Part shown: piece after piece, positions 52,559 through 61,656 of the stretch | How positions within the stretch are numbered: position 1 is the first letter of the stretch | Layout of the letters: each line of letters begins with the position of its first letter | Assembly: GCA_964452645.1 (NCBI GenBank) | Contig: CAYVMO010000001.1 | Span: 124,001-188,000, forward strand | Length of the DNA: 64,000 nucleotides | Direction of reading: 5' to 3' | DNA from: CAYXTW01 sp964452645 | GTDB taxonomy: Bacteria > Zixibacteria > MSB-5A5 > GN15 > PGXB01 | The notes under the pieces: generated by a model | Databases searched by the model: none | The model's input: the letters and a program-made list of their open reading frames with translations, nothing else | Told to the model about the DNA's origin: nothing | Position numbers and translations under genes: made by a program

Positions 52559-53396
52559 ATGTCTAAAAGGTTAACTGTCTTAGTGCTAATAATTGCGCTT
52601 CCGACTTTATTCGCAAATAGCTCTGTAAACAGCGCAACGGGTAAGAGTCAAACGGCCGTTCTAAGTGACGTCCACGAGCAACTCTACGATCGAAATGTCA
52701 ACAAGGCTGACAATCTTTATGGGGAAAGCTCTTATAGCGATACGACGGCAAGCTATTTCTGGGATACGCATGGTAATGCTCAATGCGAGTTAACCATAAT
52801 CGGCTCAAATTCGGGTGATGTCACGGGGACTTCGGTTGCGACCGGGGATGTGAACGATGATGGAATCGACGATATAATAATCGGTGCCAGCTACGCTGAT
52901 GACCCATTGACTGGCAGGTATGAAGTCGGTAAAGTCTATATTTTCTATGGCCGGGCCGACCTGATAGGCGATACATTATTTCCGCCTTCGGCCGACGTGG
53001 TCATCTTTGGCGCTGACTCGGCTGATATTGCGGGTGAGGCGATCGCCTGCGGCGACGTCAATAATGACTCAATTCCTGATATAATAATTGCGGCGGTCTG
53101 GGCCGATGGGCGGAACGACAGCACAATCGCTACAGGTGAAGTCTATATTCTCTTCGGTGGACAAAACCTACCGGATACCCTGAATTTGGCAACCGACAGG
53201 GACGTTGTAATATACGGAAGATCATATGGTACGGGCGATTTTGCCAATCAAACAGGGCATGATATTGACCTGGGTGATTTTAATGGCGATACGATTCTTG
53301 ATTTGTTGTTGTACTCGCCGGGATTGGACGGTCCAGGAGATGTGCCATTGGACTGCGGTGGCAGCTATGTAATCTATGGCCGGGAATCCTGGCCGG
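52559..53396 (+). CDS. Integrin-like FG-GAP secreted protein, N-terminal part up to an assembly gap
   Basis: 279 codons before a run of N. Signal peptide LTVLVLIIALPTLFANSSVN; GAAGGAG upstream of ATG 52559. FG-GAP repeats of the integrin-alpha kind follow, each about 65-70 residues: GDVNDDGIDDIIIGASYADD ... GKVYIFYGR. The frame after the gap (53407) continues the same repeats, so this is one gene. The reading frames on either side differ by the arbitrary 10-N spacer, so the true gap length is unknown. No stop codon is present before the gap. Confidence 0.85.
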
Positions 53397-53406
53397 NNNN
53401 NNNNNN
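53397..53406. other. Assembly gap (10 N)
   Basis: Ten N inside an FG-GAP repeat region, a scaffolding placeholder. Near-identical repeats probably broke the assembly here. Confidence 0.99.
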
Positions 53407-56400
53407 GATCTGGATTCGAATTTTGACGTCATTTTATGGGCTGAAGATGCGGGCGACGGTGGAATCGAGTTATCAGGCACTCTTTACCGCCTATTCAACT
53501 GCCAGGCAGCGGGAGATGTAAATTGCGATAATTATGATGATATTATTCTGGGTTTTCCGGGGGCTGACGGCCCTCTTAATATAACAAGTCAGGCTGGTGA
53601 AGTTCGGGTTGTCTTTGGAGGGCCATCGCTTCCCGACAGCATCAATCTTTCAAATGGCAGCGATTTGATAATTTATGGCGAAGATATCGACGACTACACG
53701 GCCCGATTAGAATCTTTCGATATTAACGGTGATGAGTGCGACGACATTATAATGGCTATACGTGGAGACGGCAGCGACGACCTTGCGCCCGATGCGGGAG
53801 AAATAAGTGTTGTGTATGGAGCAGTGACCCCTGCGGATACTCTATTCCTTGAAAACAATGCCGATTTTGTAATATATGGCCGGGAAGCCACCGACCGCTT
53901 GTGTTATGGTATTACGGGCGATTATAATTCCCAGAGTGGTTTTAACGAAATATTCCTAGCGGCGGGCTACGGTGACGGCCCGGAAAACTCAAGGATCGAC
54001 TGCGGCGAAATCTATCATTTCGCCAGACCCGATACGTTTTCCACAGTGGTTGAATTGAGCGATGTAATCGCCGATGCGACGATTTTCGGTTCTGAGGCCT
54101 ATGAAAATCTGGGGGTTTACATCATTAGAACCGCCGATTTGAACAATGATTCAGTATCTGATATTATTGTGGCCGCATTATTGGCCGATTATGAATTGAC
54201 TATAGACGCGGGAAAAGTGTTTGTCATTAACGGCACAGCTTTTGGTAACACTGATTCGGAAGGTGATGCCGTCGATGATAATTGTGATAATTGCCCGGAT
54301 ATTTCTAACCCGCTTCAGGAAGATTCTGATGGTGACGGTGTGGGCGATTCCTGCGATAATTGCTTGACATCGGCCAACCCCGATCAAACCGACACTGATG
54401 GTGACGGAATGGGTGATGCCTGCGACGGTTGTCTCGGACAGCAGGGTGATTGGTGCGGAAATGCATACTGGGAGGCTTCATCGGGCAAGTTCCCGAATGA
54501 GATTTGTCCGGAATGGATATTAATTAATTCTGCCGATGTCGAAGTGCCGACGCTATCCGGTGGTGATCTGGTTATCAGTACATCCGATATTGGAGAGCGA
54601 ATGATCTATGTCCATGATACCGATGTCGTCTCTGTCCCGGATACGCTGTTGATGGAATTTAGGATGAGAAGGATTTCGGGAACCAGCCCCGATCCTGTTC
54701 GCCAACCGGCTGGTTTGGTTTATTACTCAAAACCGGATTCCGGCAATGTTCTCTATATTGGAAAGGACTCAATATTTATCTGGTCCGATTATGAAGTGAT
54801 TGGTGGTCTGGCTGAGGTCGATACGGATGATGATTTTCATACGTATCGAGTTGAGGCTACCAGTTTAGGTGATGTATATGTCTATTACGATGATGTTCTG
54901 ACCCTTAGCGGGCAAACCATTGCCTTTCCGACCAGCAGCCCTCCATTTATTTATTGGGGCGATCCTTCCCTGCTTGATTATGGCGAATCGCACTGGAAAT
55001 ATTTCAAGCACAACGCCTATGCTTTTGATACCGATTTTGATGGTGATGGAATCTACGATTCCTGCGACAACTGCCCCATGGTGTACAATCCCGATCAGCA
55101 GGATACCGATGGCGACGGTACCGGGGACCTATGCGAGGGGGCAATCGTTGTCACCAATCTGGATGATTCAGGTGCAGGCTCATTACGGTGGGCGATTGAT
55201 TCGGCCAACACCGATCCGGCGCAAAACTATATCGAATTCGCGGTTTCAGGGACAATTATGCCCGATTCTGCCTTTCCGGCCCTGACAGATTCTGCCGGGA
55301 CTTTGATTTTTGGTTCAACGTCTCCCGGTAAAGCCAAGTCGGTTGTAATTGACGGGAGTAATGTGCCAATAGGTATGATCGGGCTTACGATTAATAGTCC
55401 GAATAATACTATTGAAGGTTTAGAGATCAGAGATTGCATAGATTACGGAATTTTACTTGAAGGTCAAACGTGTAGGAATAACTTGATTATTAATAACACT
55501 ATTACACTTAATCGCCTGGGTGGAATATATTTAAAGGATACCGCGAGTTCCAATCAAATAGGCGGATATTCCGCTGGCGAGGCTAATGAGCTGTCTCAAA
55601 ATGGGCGGGGTCTTAGAATTAGTGTTGATGCCGATTTCAACAGAATTATTGGAAATCAAATAGGCCCCACAAGCACGCTTATGCGCAACGGTATCGAGAT
55701 GTTTGCATCATCATATAATTTAATTGATTCGAACACTATATTTGGAAATGAAAAAGGTATCAACCTCTCCTTCTTCTCTCTTTATAATACAATAACAAGA
55801 AATCAAGTTTATCAAAATGACTCTTTGGGAATTGATTTGGATGATGATGGCGTAACGGCTAACGATCCGGGAGATTCTGATTTTGGCTCAAATGATCTTC
55901 TAAATTTCCCCGAAATCGATTCGGTTTATATGAATCCCGATAGTTCGTTCACCGTAAAGGGAACAGCTGCAGGAAACGTGCGAATTGAGTTTTTTGTCGC
56001 TCATCCAGCTGGCGATTCAACCCGCCCGGCGAATTTTAGCGGCCATGGTGAGGCCTACTCTTACTTGGGCTACACGACCTGTAATCTCGCCGGTGCTTTT
56101 ACGTATGTTGTCCCGGCCTCGGCGGGTCAGTTAAGTCAGATAACTGCGACTGCCACCGATACGCTCGGGAATACTTCGGAATTTAGCGAAAACTTTACTC
56201 TAATTCCGGCGACGCTTATTATTGTCGGTTACTCGACGCCGAATTCAATCAGCCTTACAGTAACAGATCCGGAAGGGTATTATATCGGTAGGGATGCTGA
56301 CGACGTCCTCTCGCAGACTTTATTTCCGGCGACCTACACCGAGGCGGCCAATGACTCTATTTTTATAGATTATCCGAAACTTGGAACGTACACCATAAGT

Positions 56401-56763
56401 GTCATCACTGAAACAGGAGCCTCGATGCGTACGACGTACGGAGTTGGAATACGGATTGACGGCTCCGAAGAAAATGTGGTAGTTGTCGACAGGGATTTGC
56501 CACCGCCCGGAGAGAGTGATGACTATGATTACGAGGTCGAGGAGAATTGGCATTATATCAATGGCGATGCCAACCGTGATTCGACCCTGAACATCTTTGA
56601 TATCACGTTTATTATTACATATCTGTATCTTGAGGGGGAGGCCCCCTGGCCGGTGCATGCCGCCGATGCCAACTGCGATCTGGTCGTCAATATTTTTGAT
56701 ATAACGTATTTAATCAATTATCTGTACCGCGAAGGCGAAGAACCGTGCTATCTGGGGGAATAG
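53407..56763 (+). CDS. Integrin-like secreted protein, C-terminal part: FG-GAP, TSP3, beta-helix, dockerin-like module
   Basis: 1118 codons open from the gap. Domains: further integrin-type FG-GAP repeats to about 54240; two thrombospondin type 3 repeats (DNCPDISNPLQEDSDGDGVG); a lectin/jelly-roll-like domain (about 54450-55020); another type 3 repeat; and a NosD-like beta-helix with IVVTNLDDSGAGSLRWAIDS, the usual choice-of-anchor opening. A beta domain follows, then the dockerin-like module (from about 56560, NGDANRDSTLNIFD ... NIFDITYLINYLYREGEEP). This copy has no Cys before loop 1; one Cys lies inside loop 2 (ANCD) and one near the end. With the part before the gap the protein exceeds 1390 residues. 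It probably is a large extracellular, calcium-stabilised adhesin-like protein. Ends at a strong terminator. Confidence 0.85.
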   Translation, partial: DLDSNFDVILWAEDAGDGGIELSGTLYRLFNCQAAGDVNCDNYDDIILGFPGADGPLNITSQAGEVRVVFGGPSLPDSINLSNGSDLIIYGEDIDDYTARLESFDINGDECDDIIMAIRGDGSDDLAPDAGEISVVYGAVTPADTLFLENNADFVIYGREATDRLCYGITGDYNSQSGFNEIFLAAGYGDGPENSRIDCGEIYHFARPDTFSTVVELSDVIADATIFGSEAYENLGVYIIRTADLNNDSVSDIIVAALLADYELTIDAGKVFVINGTAFGNTDSEGDAVDDNCDNCPDISNPLQEDSDGDGVGDSCDNCLTSANPDQTDTDGDGMGDACDGCLGQQGDWCGNAYWEASSGKFPNEICPEWILINSADVEVPTLSGGDLVISTSDIGERMIYVHDTDVVSVPDTLLMEFRMRRISGTSPDPVRQPAGLVYYSKPDSGNVLYIGKDSIFIWSDYEVIGGLAEVDTDDDFHTYRVEATSLGDVYVYYDDVLTLSGQTIAFPTSSPPFIYWGDPSLLDYGESHWKYFKHNAYAFDTDFDGDGIYDSCDNCPMVYNPDQQDTDGDGTGDLCEGAIVVTNLDDSGAGSLRWAIDSANTDPAQNYIEFAVSGTIMPDSAFPALTDSAGTLIFGSTSPGKAKSVVIDGSNVPIGMIGLTINSPNNTIEGLEIRDCIDYGILLEGQTCRNNLIINNTITLNRLGGIYLKDTASSNQIGGYSAGEANELSQNGRGLRISVDADFNRIIGNQIGPTSTLMRNGIEMFASSYNLIDSNTIFGNEKGINLSFFSLYNTITRNQVYQNDSLGIDLDDDGVTANDPGDSDFGSNDLLNFPEIDSVYMNPDSSFTVKGTAAGNVRIEFFVAHPAGDSTRPANFSGHGEAYSYLGYTTCNLAGAFTYVVPASAGQLSQITATATDTLGNTSEFSENFTLIPATLIIVGYSTPNSISLTVTDPEGYYIGRDADDVLSQTLFPATYTEAANDSIFIDYPKLGTYTISVITETGASMRTTYGVGIRIDGSEENVVVVDRDLPPPGESDDYDYEVEENWHYINGDANRDSTLNIFDITFIITYLYLEGEAPWPVHAADANCDLVVNIFDITYLINYLYREGEEPCYLGE

Positions 56764-56788
56764 CAGGATTTAATCCCGATAAAGAGCG

Positions 56789-56824
56789 AAAAGCCCCGTC
56801 GTTTTGACCGAACGGGGCTTTTTT
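56789..56824 (+). terminator. Rho-independent terminator after the integrin-like gene
   Basis: AAAAGCCCCGT (56789-56799) and ACGGGGCTTTT (56812-56822), a perfect 11-bp stem with a 12-nt loop, followed by more T. Confidence 0.92.
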
Positions 56825-56825
56825 A

Positions 56826-56853
56826 TTGACAAAATCGATATTTTTATTATTTT
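56826..56853 (+). promoter_or_regulatory. Promoter of the arylsulfotransferase-like gene
   Basis: TTGACA (56826-56831), 16-bp spacer, TATTTT (56848-56853), immediately after the terminator. The leader is about 115 nt. Confidence 0.65.
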
Positions 56854-56975
56854 CTAAAGGTGACTTAACAATGAGGACTTGGCGCCTGACTGACCGTTTT
56901 CCCGCCATTAGACTGTACGTCAAGTGTCAACCGGACTAAGTAATTAACGTTTTTATGACGAATAGGATTATATCT

Positions 56976-58889
56976 ATGAAAATATTGATTACAATCGTGG
57001 TTGCACTTGTACTTTTGGCAGTAATTCCTGATACACTATTGGCGCAGGAGCATACCGTCGGATTGTTTATCTATGATTCGTCCTCGTACGATGGGTATAC
57101 GCTCTTTTGCCCGATGCCGTCGACAACGACCTATCTTATAGATAATTACGGAAGGCTGGTTCATTCCTGGGAAGGTACTGCCCAGCCCAGATTATCGGTC
57201 TACCTGCGGGAAAACGGAAATCTGTTGCGAACGATCCAGGTAACCGGAAGCGGCGGCGAAATCGGCGGCGGATTCCAGGAAGTAGCCTGGGACGGAACGG
57301 TTATCTGGGAATATCAATATTACAGTGATAATTATCTTCAACATCATGATATAGAACCGTTGCCCAACGGCAACGTTCTGGTGCTGGCCTGGGAAAACAA
57401 GAGCCGTGCCGAAGCGATCGACGCGGGACGAGATCCGTCTTTTCTTAACGGCGATGTACTATCACCCGAACATGTAGTAGAAGTCGCAGGGAATGATTCG
57501 ATCGGCCATGAAATAGTCTGGGAATGGCATCTCTGGGATCATCTGATACAGGATTTCGATTCGACGAAGGATAATTATGGTATTGTCGCGGATCATCCGG
57601 AATTGATGGATATCAATTTCGCCAAGAGACCGATTGCCGATTGGAATCATGCCAATGCAGTGGCTTACAATCCGGAATTGGATCAAATTATCATCTGCAG
57701 CCATGCTCTGGAAGAAATATGGGTAATCGACCATAGTACCACCACCGAGGAGGCGGCCGGTCATACCGGTGGGAATAGCGGGATGGGCGGCGATATTCTG
57801 TATCGCTGGGGAAATCCGCAAGGTTATCGGGCCGGAGATGAGAGCGATAAAAAGTATTACGGTCAACATGATGCCCATTGGGTGCCTGACGGTTATCCCG
57901 GTGCGGGAAATATTTTGGTCTTCAATAATGGTCGGGATCGTCCGGATGCACAATATTCGACGATAGAAGAAATTACGCCGCCGATCGACAGTAACGGCAA
58001 CTATCTCCGGCCGGCTTCGGGAAATCCATACGGCCCTGACAGCACAACCTGGAATTATACCGCCGATCCGCCCGAAGATTTATATTCGGAAAATATCTCG
58101 GGATGCCAGCGGTTGCCCAACGGCAATACCCTGATTTGCTCCGGCGACGATGGTACGTTTCTCGAAGTAACTCCCGCGGGGGATATCGTTTGGAAATATA
58201 TCAATCCGATTTCGGGATCCGGGCCTTTGGCCCAGGGGGATCCCCCGACCGGCGCCATCAATATATTCAAATGTCGTCGTTATTCTCCCGATTTTCCCGG
58301 TTTGCAGGGACATGATCTGACGCCTTCCGGCCAACTGGAAATCTACCCGATAACTGTCTCCGGGACGCAGCATGCACCATTGATACCCAATACCGATGAT
58401 ACCGTATTTATAACCGCCTCGGTAGAAAGTAATGGTCATATTACGCTCGTCCGATTGTACTATAACAATGGCGGCGGATACGATTCTTTGACTATGTTCG
58501 ACGATGGGCATCATAATGATGGACCGGCCGATGACGGTACTTACGGCGCCGCTATTTCTCCTCAGCCGCCTGGGACTAAAGTATTGTATTATCTGAAAGC
58601 CGAAGATGATCTCGGGTCATCTGTCATCGATCCGCCTTTGGCCGATGAAATAACGTACAATTATAGCGTTATCTCGGCAGATTTTATTTGCGGCGATTCG
58701 AATGGCGATGAAGCGCTGAACATTTTTGATATCACCTATATAATCGCCTATCTCTATTTGGACGGCCCCTCGCCGGAGCCGATCGAGTCGGCTGATGTCA
58801 ACGTCGACGATGCGGTAAATATATTCGACGCGACTTATATGATATCTTATCTTTACCTAAGCGGTCCTCCGCCCTGCGAGCCGGAATAA
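56976..58889 (+). CDS. Secreted arylsulfotransferase-like propeller protein with dockerin-like module
   Basis: 637 residues from ATG 56976 (AGGA 8 nt upstream; an ATG seven codons earlier is weaker). Signal peptide ILITIVVALVLLAVIPDTLL. The body (about 30-440) matches the arylsulfotransferase (ASST) family. It has TYLIDNYGRLVHSWEG, HHDIEPLPNGNVLVLAWENK, DWNHANAVAYNPELDQIIIC and QHDAHWVPDGYPGAGNILVF, with His residues at the usual positions of the propeller's central site. A small Ig-like domain (about 470-565) precedes the dockerin-like module (ICGDSNGDEALNIFD ... GPPPCEPE). ASSTs transfer sulfate between phenols; many distant members may only bind. Single-gene transcript. Confidence 0.85.
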   Translation: MKILITIVVALVLLAVIPDTLLAQEHTVGLFIYDSSSYDGYTLFCPMPSTTTYLIDNYGRLVHSWEGTAQPRLSVYLRENGNLLRTIQVTGSGGEIGGGFQEVAWDGTVIWEYQYYSDNYLQHHDIEPLPNGNVLVLAWENKSRAEAIDAGRDPSFLNGDVLSPEHVVEVAGNDSIGHEIVWEWHLWDHLIQDFDSTKDNYGIVADHPELMDINFAKRPIADWNHANAVAYNPELDQIIICSHALEEIWVIDHSTTTEEAAGHTGGNSGMGGDILYRWGNPQGYRAGDESDKKYYGQHDAHWVPDGYPGAGNILVFNNGRDRPDAQYSTIEEITPPIDSNGNYLRPASGNPYGPDSTTWNYTADPPEDLYSENISGCQRLPNGNTLICSGDDGTFLEVTPAGDIVWKYINPISGSGPLAQGDPPTGAINIFKCRRYSPDFPGLQGHDLTPSGQLEIYPITVSGTQHAPLIPNTDDTVFITASVESNGHITLVRLYYNNGGGYDSLTMFDDGHHNDGPADDGTYGAAISPQPPGTKVLYYLKAEDDLGSSVIDPPLADEITYNYSVISADFICGDSNGDEALNIFDITYIIAYLYLDGPSPEPIESADVNVDDAVNIFDATYMISYLYLSGPPPCEPE

Positions 58890-58928
58890 TTATTTGCAGA
58901 TAGATTGTACTAATCGGTCATGATTAAA

Positions 58929-60704
58929 TCAATAAAAGTACCAGATCGTCTCATAATCTTCAATTTTTTCGCCGATCGATTTCAGACGTTCGAGATAATC
59001 AAGGATGGGGACGTCGGTTCCAATATAATTTTTTTGCTCAAATATATTCTTATCCCAGGGATGAAATTCATATACGCGAGAGCCGTTGGGAAGGATGGAA
59101 ACCAGGTCGCGATGCTGCCGGGCGCGGAGGTAACTTTTACCCAGCCCGGGTACATTATATACTGCCTCATCGGTACGGGTGAGACCCGGCAAAAGACGTG
59201 CTTCCTCATTTATTTCCTGAAGCAATCGTGCAATGGGAACAATATAGTCGAGCGTTTCGTTTTTGCCTTTGGTATTGAAAACATAATAAGATTCAATACC
59301 GATCTTTCTTAGAATCCTTCTCAGAAGCGCGCTTTCAAACCGTCGCGAAACGTAAAATGTATAAACCTGTTGATTAAAAACCGATATGCCCGCCTGACGC
59401 AGGCGTCTGACAGCCGCAGCCACGTCCGGGGTAACCTCATAGGGATGCTCTACATGCGTTACAATTGATATATCTCTCTTGCCCGGGACAATATATTTTT
59501 TCAATGTGGAAACCAATTCCTCGGTTATTCTCATCGGCACCGAAACCGGCGTTCGCGTGCCGATACGAATGTGCTCGATAGTTTTAATTCTGGCCGTTTT
59601 TGCCAGAATTTTATCGATCGTGCGGCTGTTAAGCGCAAAAGGATCCCCTCCGGTTATCAGGAGTTCATGTATCGCCGGATGGTCGGCGATCCATGCCAGC
59701 GCCCGATTGATTTTTTCCGACGGAGCCAGCGCGTCAGTATCCATAACTCGTTCAATCTCCCAATTCCGCTGGCAATAGACACAGATCTGAGGGCAGGTAT
59801 TGTACGGTTTTAAAATGGCGATAGCCGGATAACGCCTCGTTACACAATCGATCGGGGACGTATCCTGCTCAAGCATAAAATCGAAAGCGCACTCTTTTCG
59901 GCCGCGATTGGCTGCCATCACTTCTATATAATTGGCCGGCGGAAAGACCTGGGCCCGGAGGCAGCGATCTCCGCCGCGCTTATTATTGTCCATCAGTGAT
60001 AAATAATACGGTGTGACTCCAAAAGGGAGTCTGGCATCAAGCGCCGCTTTGATATTATTTTTTTCTGTCGATGTCAGAGGCACCAATTTCTCGAGGAGTT
60101 TATTGTCTTTGACAACGTTTTTTACCTGCCACCGCCAGTTGTTCCAATCTTCCTCGGAGGCCCTGAGCACGCTGCATATTTTCTTTTTCCGCGCCTTTCT
60201 GCGTTTAATGGCCCCTGGCATCAAACCGTCCTCATAGCGTGACATCCGCTCTTCCGCATAAGCCCATATTTTGTCCAGTTCCCGCGAACGGGCGATGGCC
60301 GCCTTCCGTCCGGAAGCGGTTCTTATGTGTGCAATATCCGAAGGAGCCATACCAGGCCCGCGTCCCTGCATACCCATAATGATATGAATCAACTCGGCGT
60401 AGAAAGCAGGCGTAAGGTCAGGACGGCGATTATCATGGGCGATATCAAAAATAGCCTTTACCACGCTGAATCCGGCCATACGATCCGATTCCGGCCGAAT
60501 AATCGACCGCATGGCCCGCGTGCAATCCCTGACTCGAACAATGCTGTTGACCGAAGGCTTATGGACATCATCGAAGACGTCGAATTGATAACGCGTAACT
60601 CTCCTGAAAAGCCTCTCCCGGACTACTTCGAGGTTCCGGGAGGAGCGAGCCATACGTACAATATCCTCGCCTTCCTTTTTCAATTTTTCCGGCGTATATT
60701 TCAT
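58929..60704 (-). CDS. KamA-family radical SAM enzyme (lysine 2,3-aminomutase-like)
   Basis: 591 residues, about 150 longer than classical KamA. The radical SAM cluster is Cys304-x3-Cys308-x2-Cys311 (TCPQICVYC). The PLP lysine is Lys523 in NVPGLGKSYL, a divergent form of PGGGGK. ELLITGGDPFALNSRTIDKI and HVEHPYEVTPDV are typical of the family. The first 290 residues are mostly helical and basic (KRRKARKKKICSVLRASEED), with only the FPPANYIEVMAANRGRKEC lead-in resembling KamA. The amino-acid substrate cannot be deduced; a lysine or glutamate 2,3-aminomutase for osmolyte synthesis is possible. AGGA precedes the ATG. Convergent with the ASST-like gene. Confidence 0.85.
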   Translation of the reverse strand: MKYTPEKLKKEGEDIVRMARSSRNLEVVRERLFRRVTRYQFDVFDDVHKPSVNSIVRVRDCTRAMRSIIRPESDRMAGFSVVKAIFDIAHDNRRPDLTPAFYAELIHIIMGMQGRGPGMAPSDIAHIRTASGRKAAIARSRELDKIWAYAEERMSRYEDGLMPGAIKRRKARKKKICSVLRASEEDWNNWRWQVKNVVKDNKLLEKLVPLTSTEKNNIKAALDARLPFGVTPYYLSLMDNNKRGGDRCLRAQVFPPANYIEVMAANRGRKECAFDFMLEQDTSPIDCVTRRYPAIAILKPYNTCPQICVYCQRNWEIERVMDTDALAPSEKINRALAWIADHPAIHELLITGGDPFALNSRTIDKILAKTARIKTIEHIRIGTRTPVSVPMRITEELVSTLKKYIVPGKRDISIVTHVEHPYEVTPDVAAAVRRLRQAGISVFNQQVYTFYVSRRFESALLRRILRKIGIESYYVFNTKGKNETLDYIVPIARLLQEINEEARLLPGLTRTDEAVYNVPGLGKSYLRARQHRDLVSILPNGSRVYEFHPWDKNIFEQKNYIGTDVPILDYLERLKSIGEKIEDYETIWYFY

Positions 60705-60776
60705 GATCTAATCCTGCACTTACCCCGCAATCAGCAAATAATGTCTAAATGAACCGGCGGATATATTGTCCACTTA

Positions 60777-60805
60777 ATTATACAAAATTACTACCTGTAA
60801 TTCAA
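60777..60805 (-). promoter_or_regulatory. Promoter of the KamA-like gene
   Basis: Minus strand TTGAAT (60805-60800), 17-bp spacer, TATAAT (60782-60777). Leader about 65 nt. Confidence 0.7.
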
Positions 60806-60919
60806 GAGATAAACGTGATTTGTTGCCTCAAAATAGAATATGTCAACGTATAAACCTGAAAGAATTAAGGTTGCGAAATAACTTGTGGCTGAATTCGCCT
60901 GAGATTATTCCATCTAATT

Positions 60920-61204
60920 TTACTTATCTTTCAGATCGACTACGGTTGCACCCCAGGAGCCGCCACTGCCAGGCTCGTGACGATATGATGCCACCGCGGG
61001 ATGGTTATCGAGAGCAGAATGAACAATCCGGCGCAGAACACCTTTGCCTTTGCCGTGAATAATTCGAAGGTGATAAATCTTTTTTTCCAGGCAGGCGTCG
61101 ATATAATCCGGAATAAGCTGTTTTACCTCATCAGGTCTGAAGGTATGAAGGTCCAGGGTGCCGTCGATCGGCACTTCCGTAAAATCCTGAGATTCATCTG
61201 CCAT
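60920..61204 (-). CDS. Smr-domain protein
   Basis: 94 residues, a stand-alone Smr domain like the C-terminus of MutS2. LDLH (17-20) and HGKGKG (50-55) are the catalytic or DNA/RNA-binding motifs. The end reads GSWGATVVDL. Stand-alone Smr proteins have nicking endonuclease or ribosome-rescue (mRNA cleavage) activity; which applies here is open. Last gene of the hflX-response regulator-smr run, 47 bp after the regulator. Both neighbours fit a stalled-ribosome or stress theme. Confidence 0.9.
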   Translation of the reverse strand: MADESQDFTEVPIDGTLDLHTFRPDEVKQLIPDYIDACLEKKIYHLRIIHGKGKGVLRRIVHSALDNHPAVASYRHEPGSGGSWGATVVDLKDK

Positions 61205-61251
61205 ATATTAAAATATCAGGATAGCTTTATGAATGGCAAGAAATAAACGAA

Positions 61252-61608
61252 TTATAAAAGATCATTGAGAAGCTGCTCGATGTCGGCCATCATGAATGGT
61301 TTATTAAGAAATCCGTCAGCCTTGGCTTTGACAAATTCCGAGTCTTCTTCATCGACCGAATATCCCGATATAACCACGACCGGTAATTTGGGCTGTTTTT
61401 CCTTGATGGCTTTGAGCAACTCCAAACCGGTCATTTTGGGCATCCGCATATCGGTGATAACCATGGAATATTTATCTTCACTGAGCTTTTGAAGCGCATC
61501 CTGGCCGTCAGTGGCGCGGAGAGCCTCATATTGAAACACTTCCAGCATTTCGACCAGAAGGCTCGACATATTGGGATTGTCATCGACAATAAGTATTTTC
61601 TTAGCCAT
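61252..61608 (-). CDS. Single-domain response regulator (CheY-like)
   Basis: 118 residues, a receiver domain with no output domain. Phosphoacceptor Asp53 (VITDMRMPKMTG), acidic pair Asp9-Asp10, switch Ser81 and conserved Lys103 (LNKPF) are all intact. It could act by protein contact, as CheY or Spo0F do. No histidine kinase is nearby. Located 48 bp after hflX and 47 bp before smr. Confidence 0.95.
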   Translation of the reverse strand: MAKKILIVDDNPNMSSLLVEMLEVFQYEALRATDGQDALQKLSEDKYSMVITDMRMPKMTGLELLKAIKEKQPKLPVVVISGYSVDEEDSEFVKAKADGFLNKPFMMADIEQLLNDLL

Positions 61609-61656
61609 CGTTAACCACTAATATACTAATAAGTTCGGCAGATGCAGGTCATTCCT

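Noticed and set aside
45511..60704. dpaL and the KamA-like gene as one amino-acid pathway
   Set aside because: They are 12 kb apart on opposite strands with separate promoters, and no chemical link could be shown.
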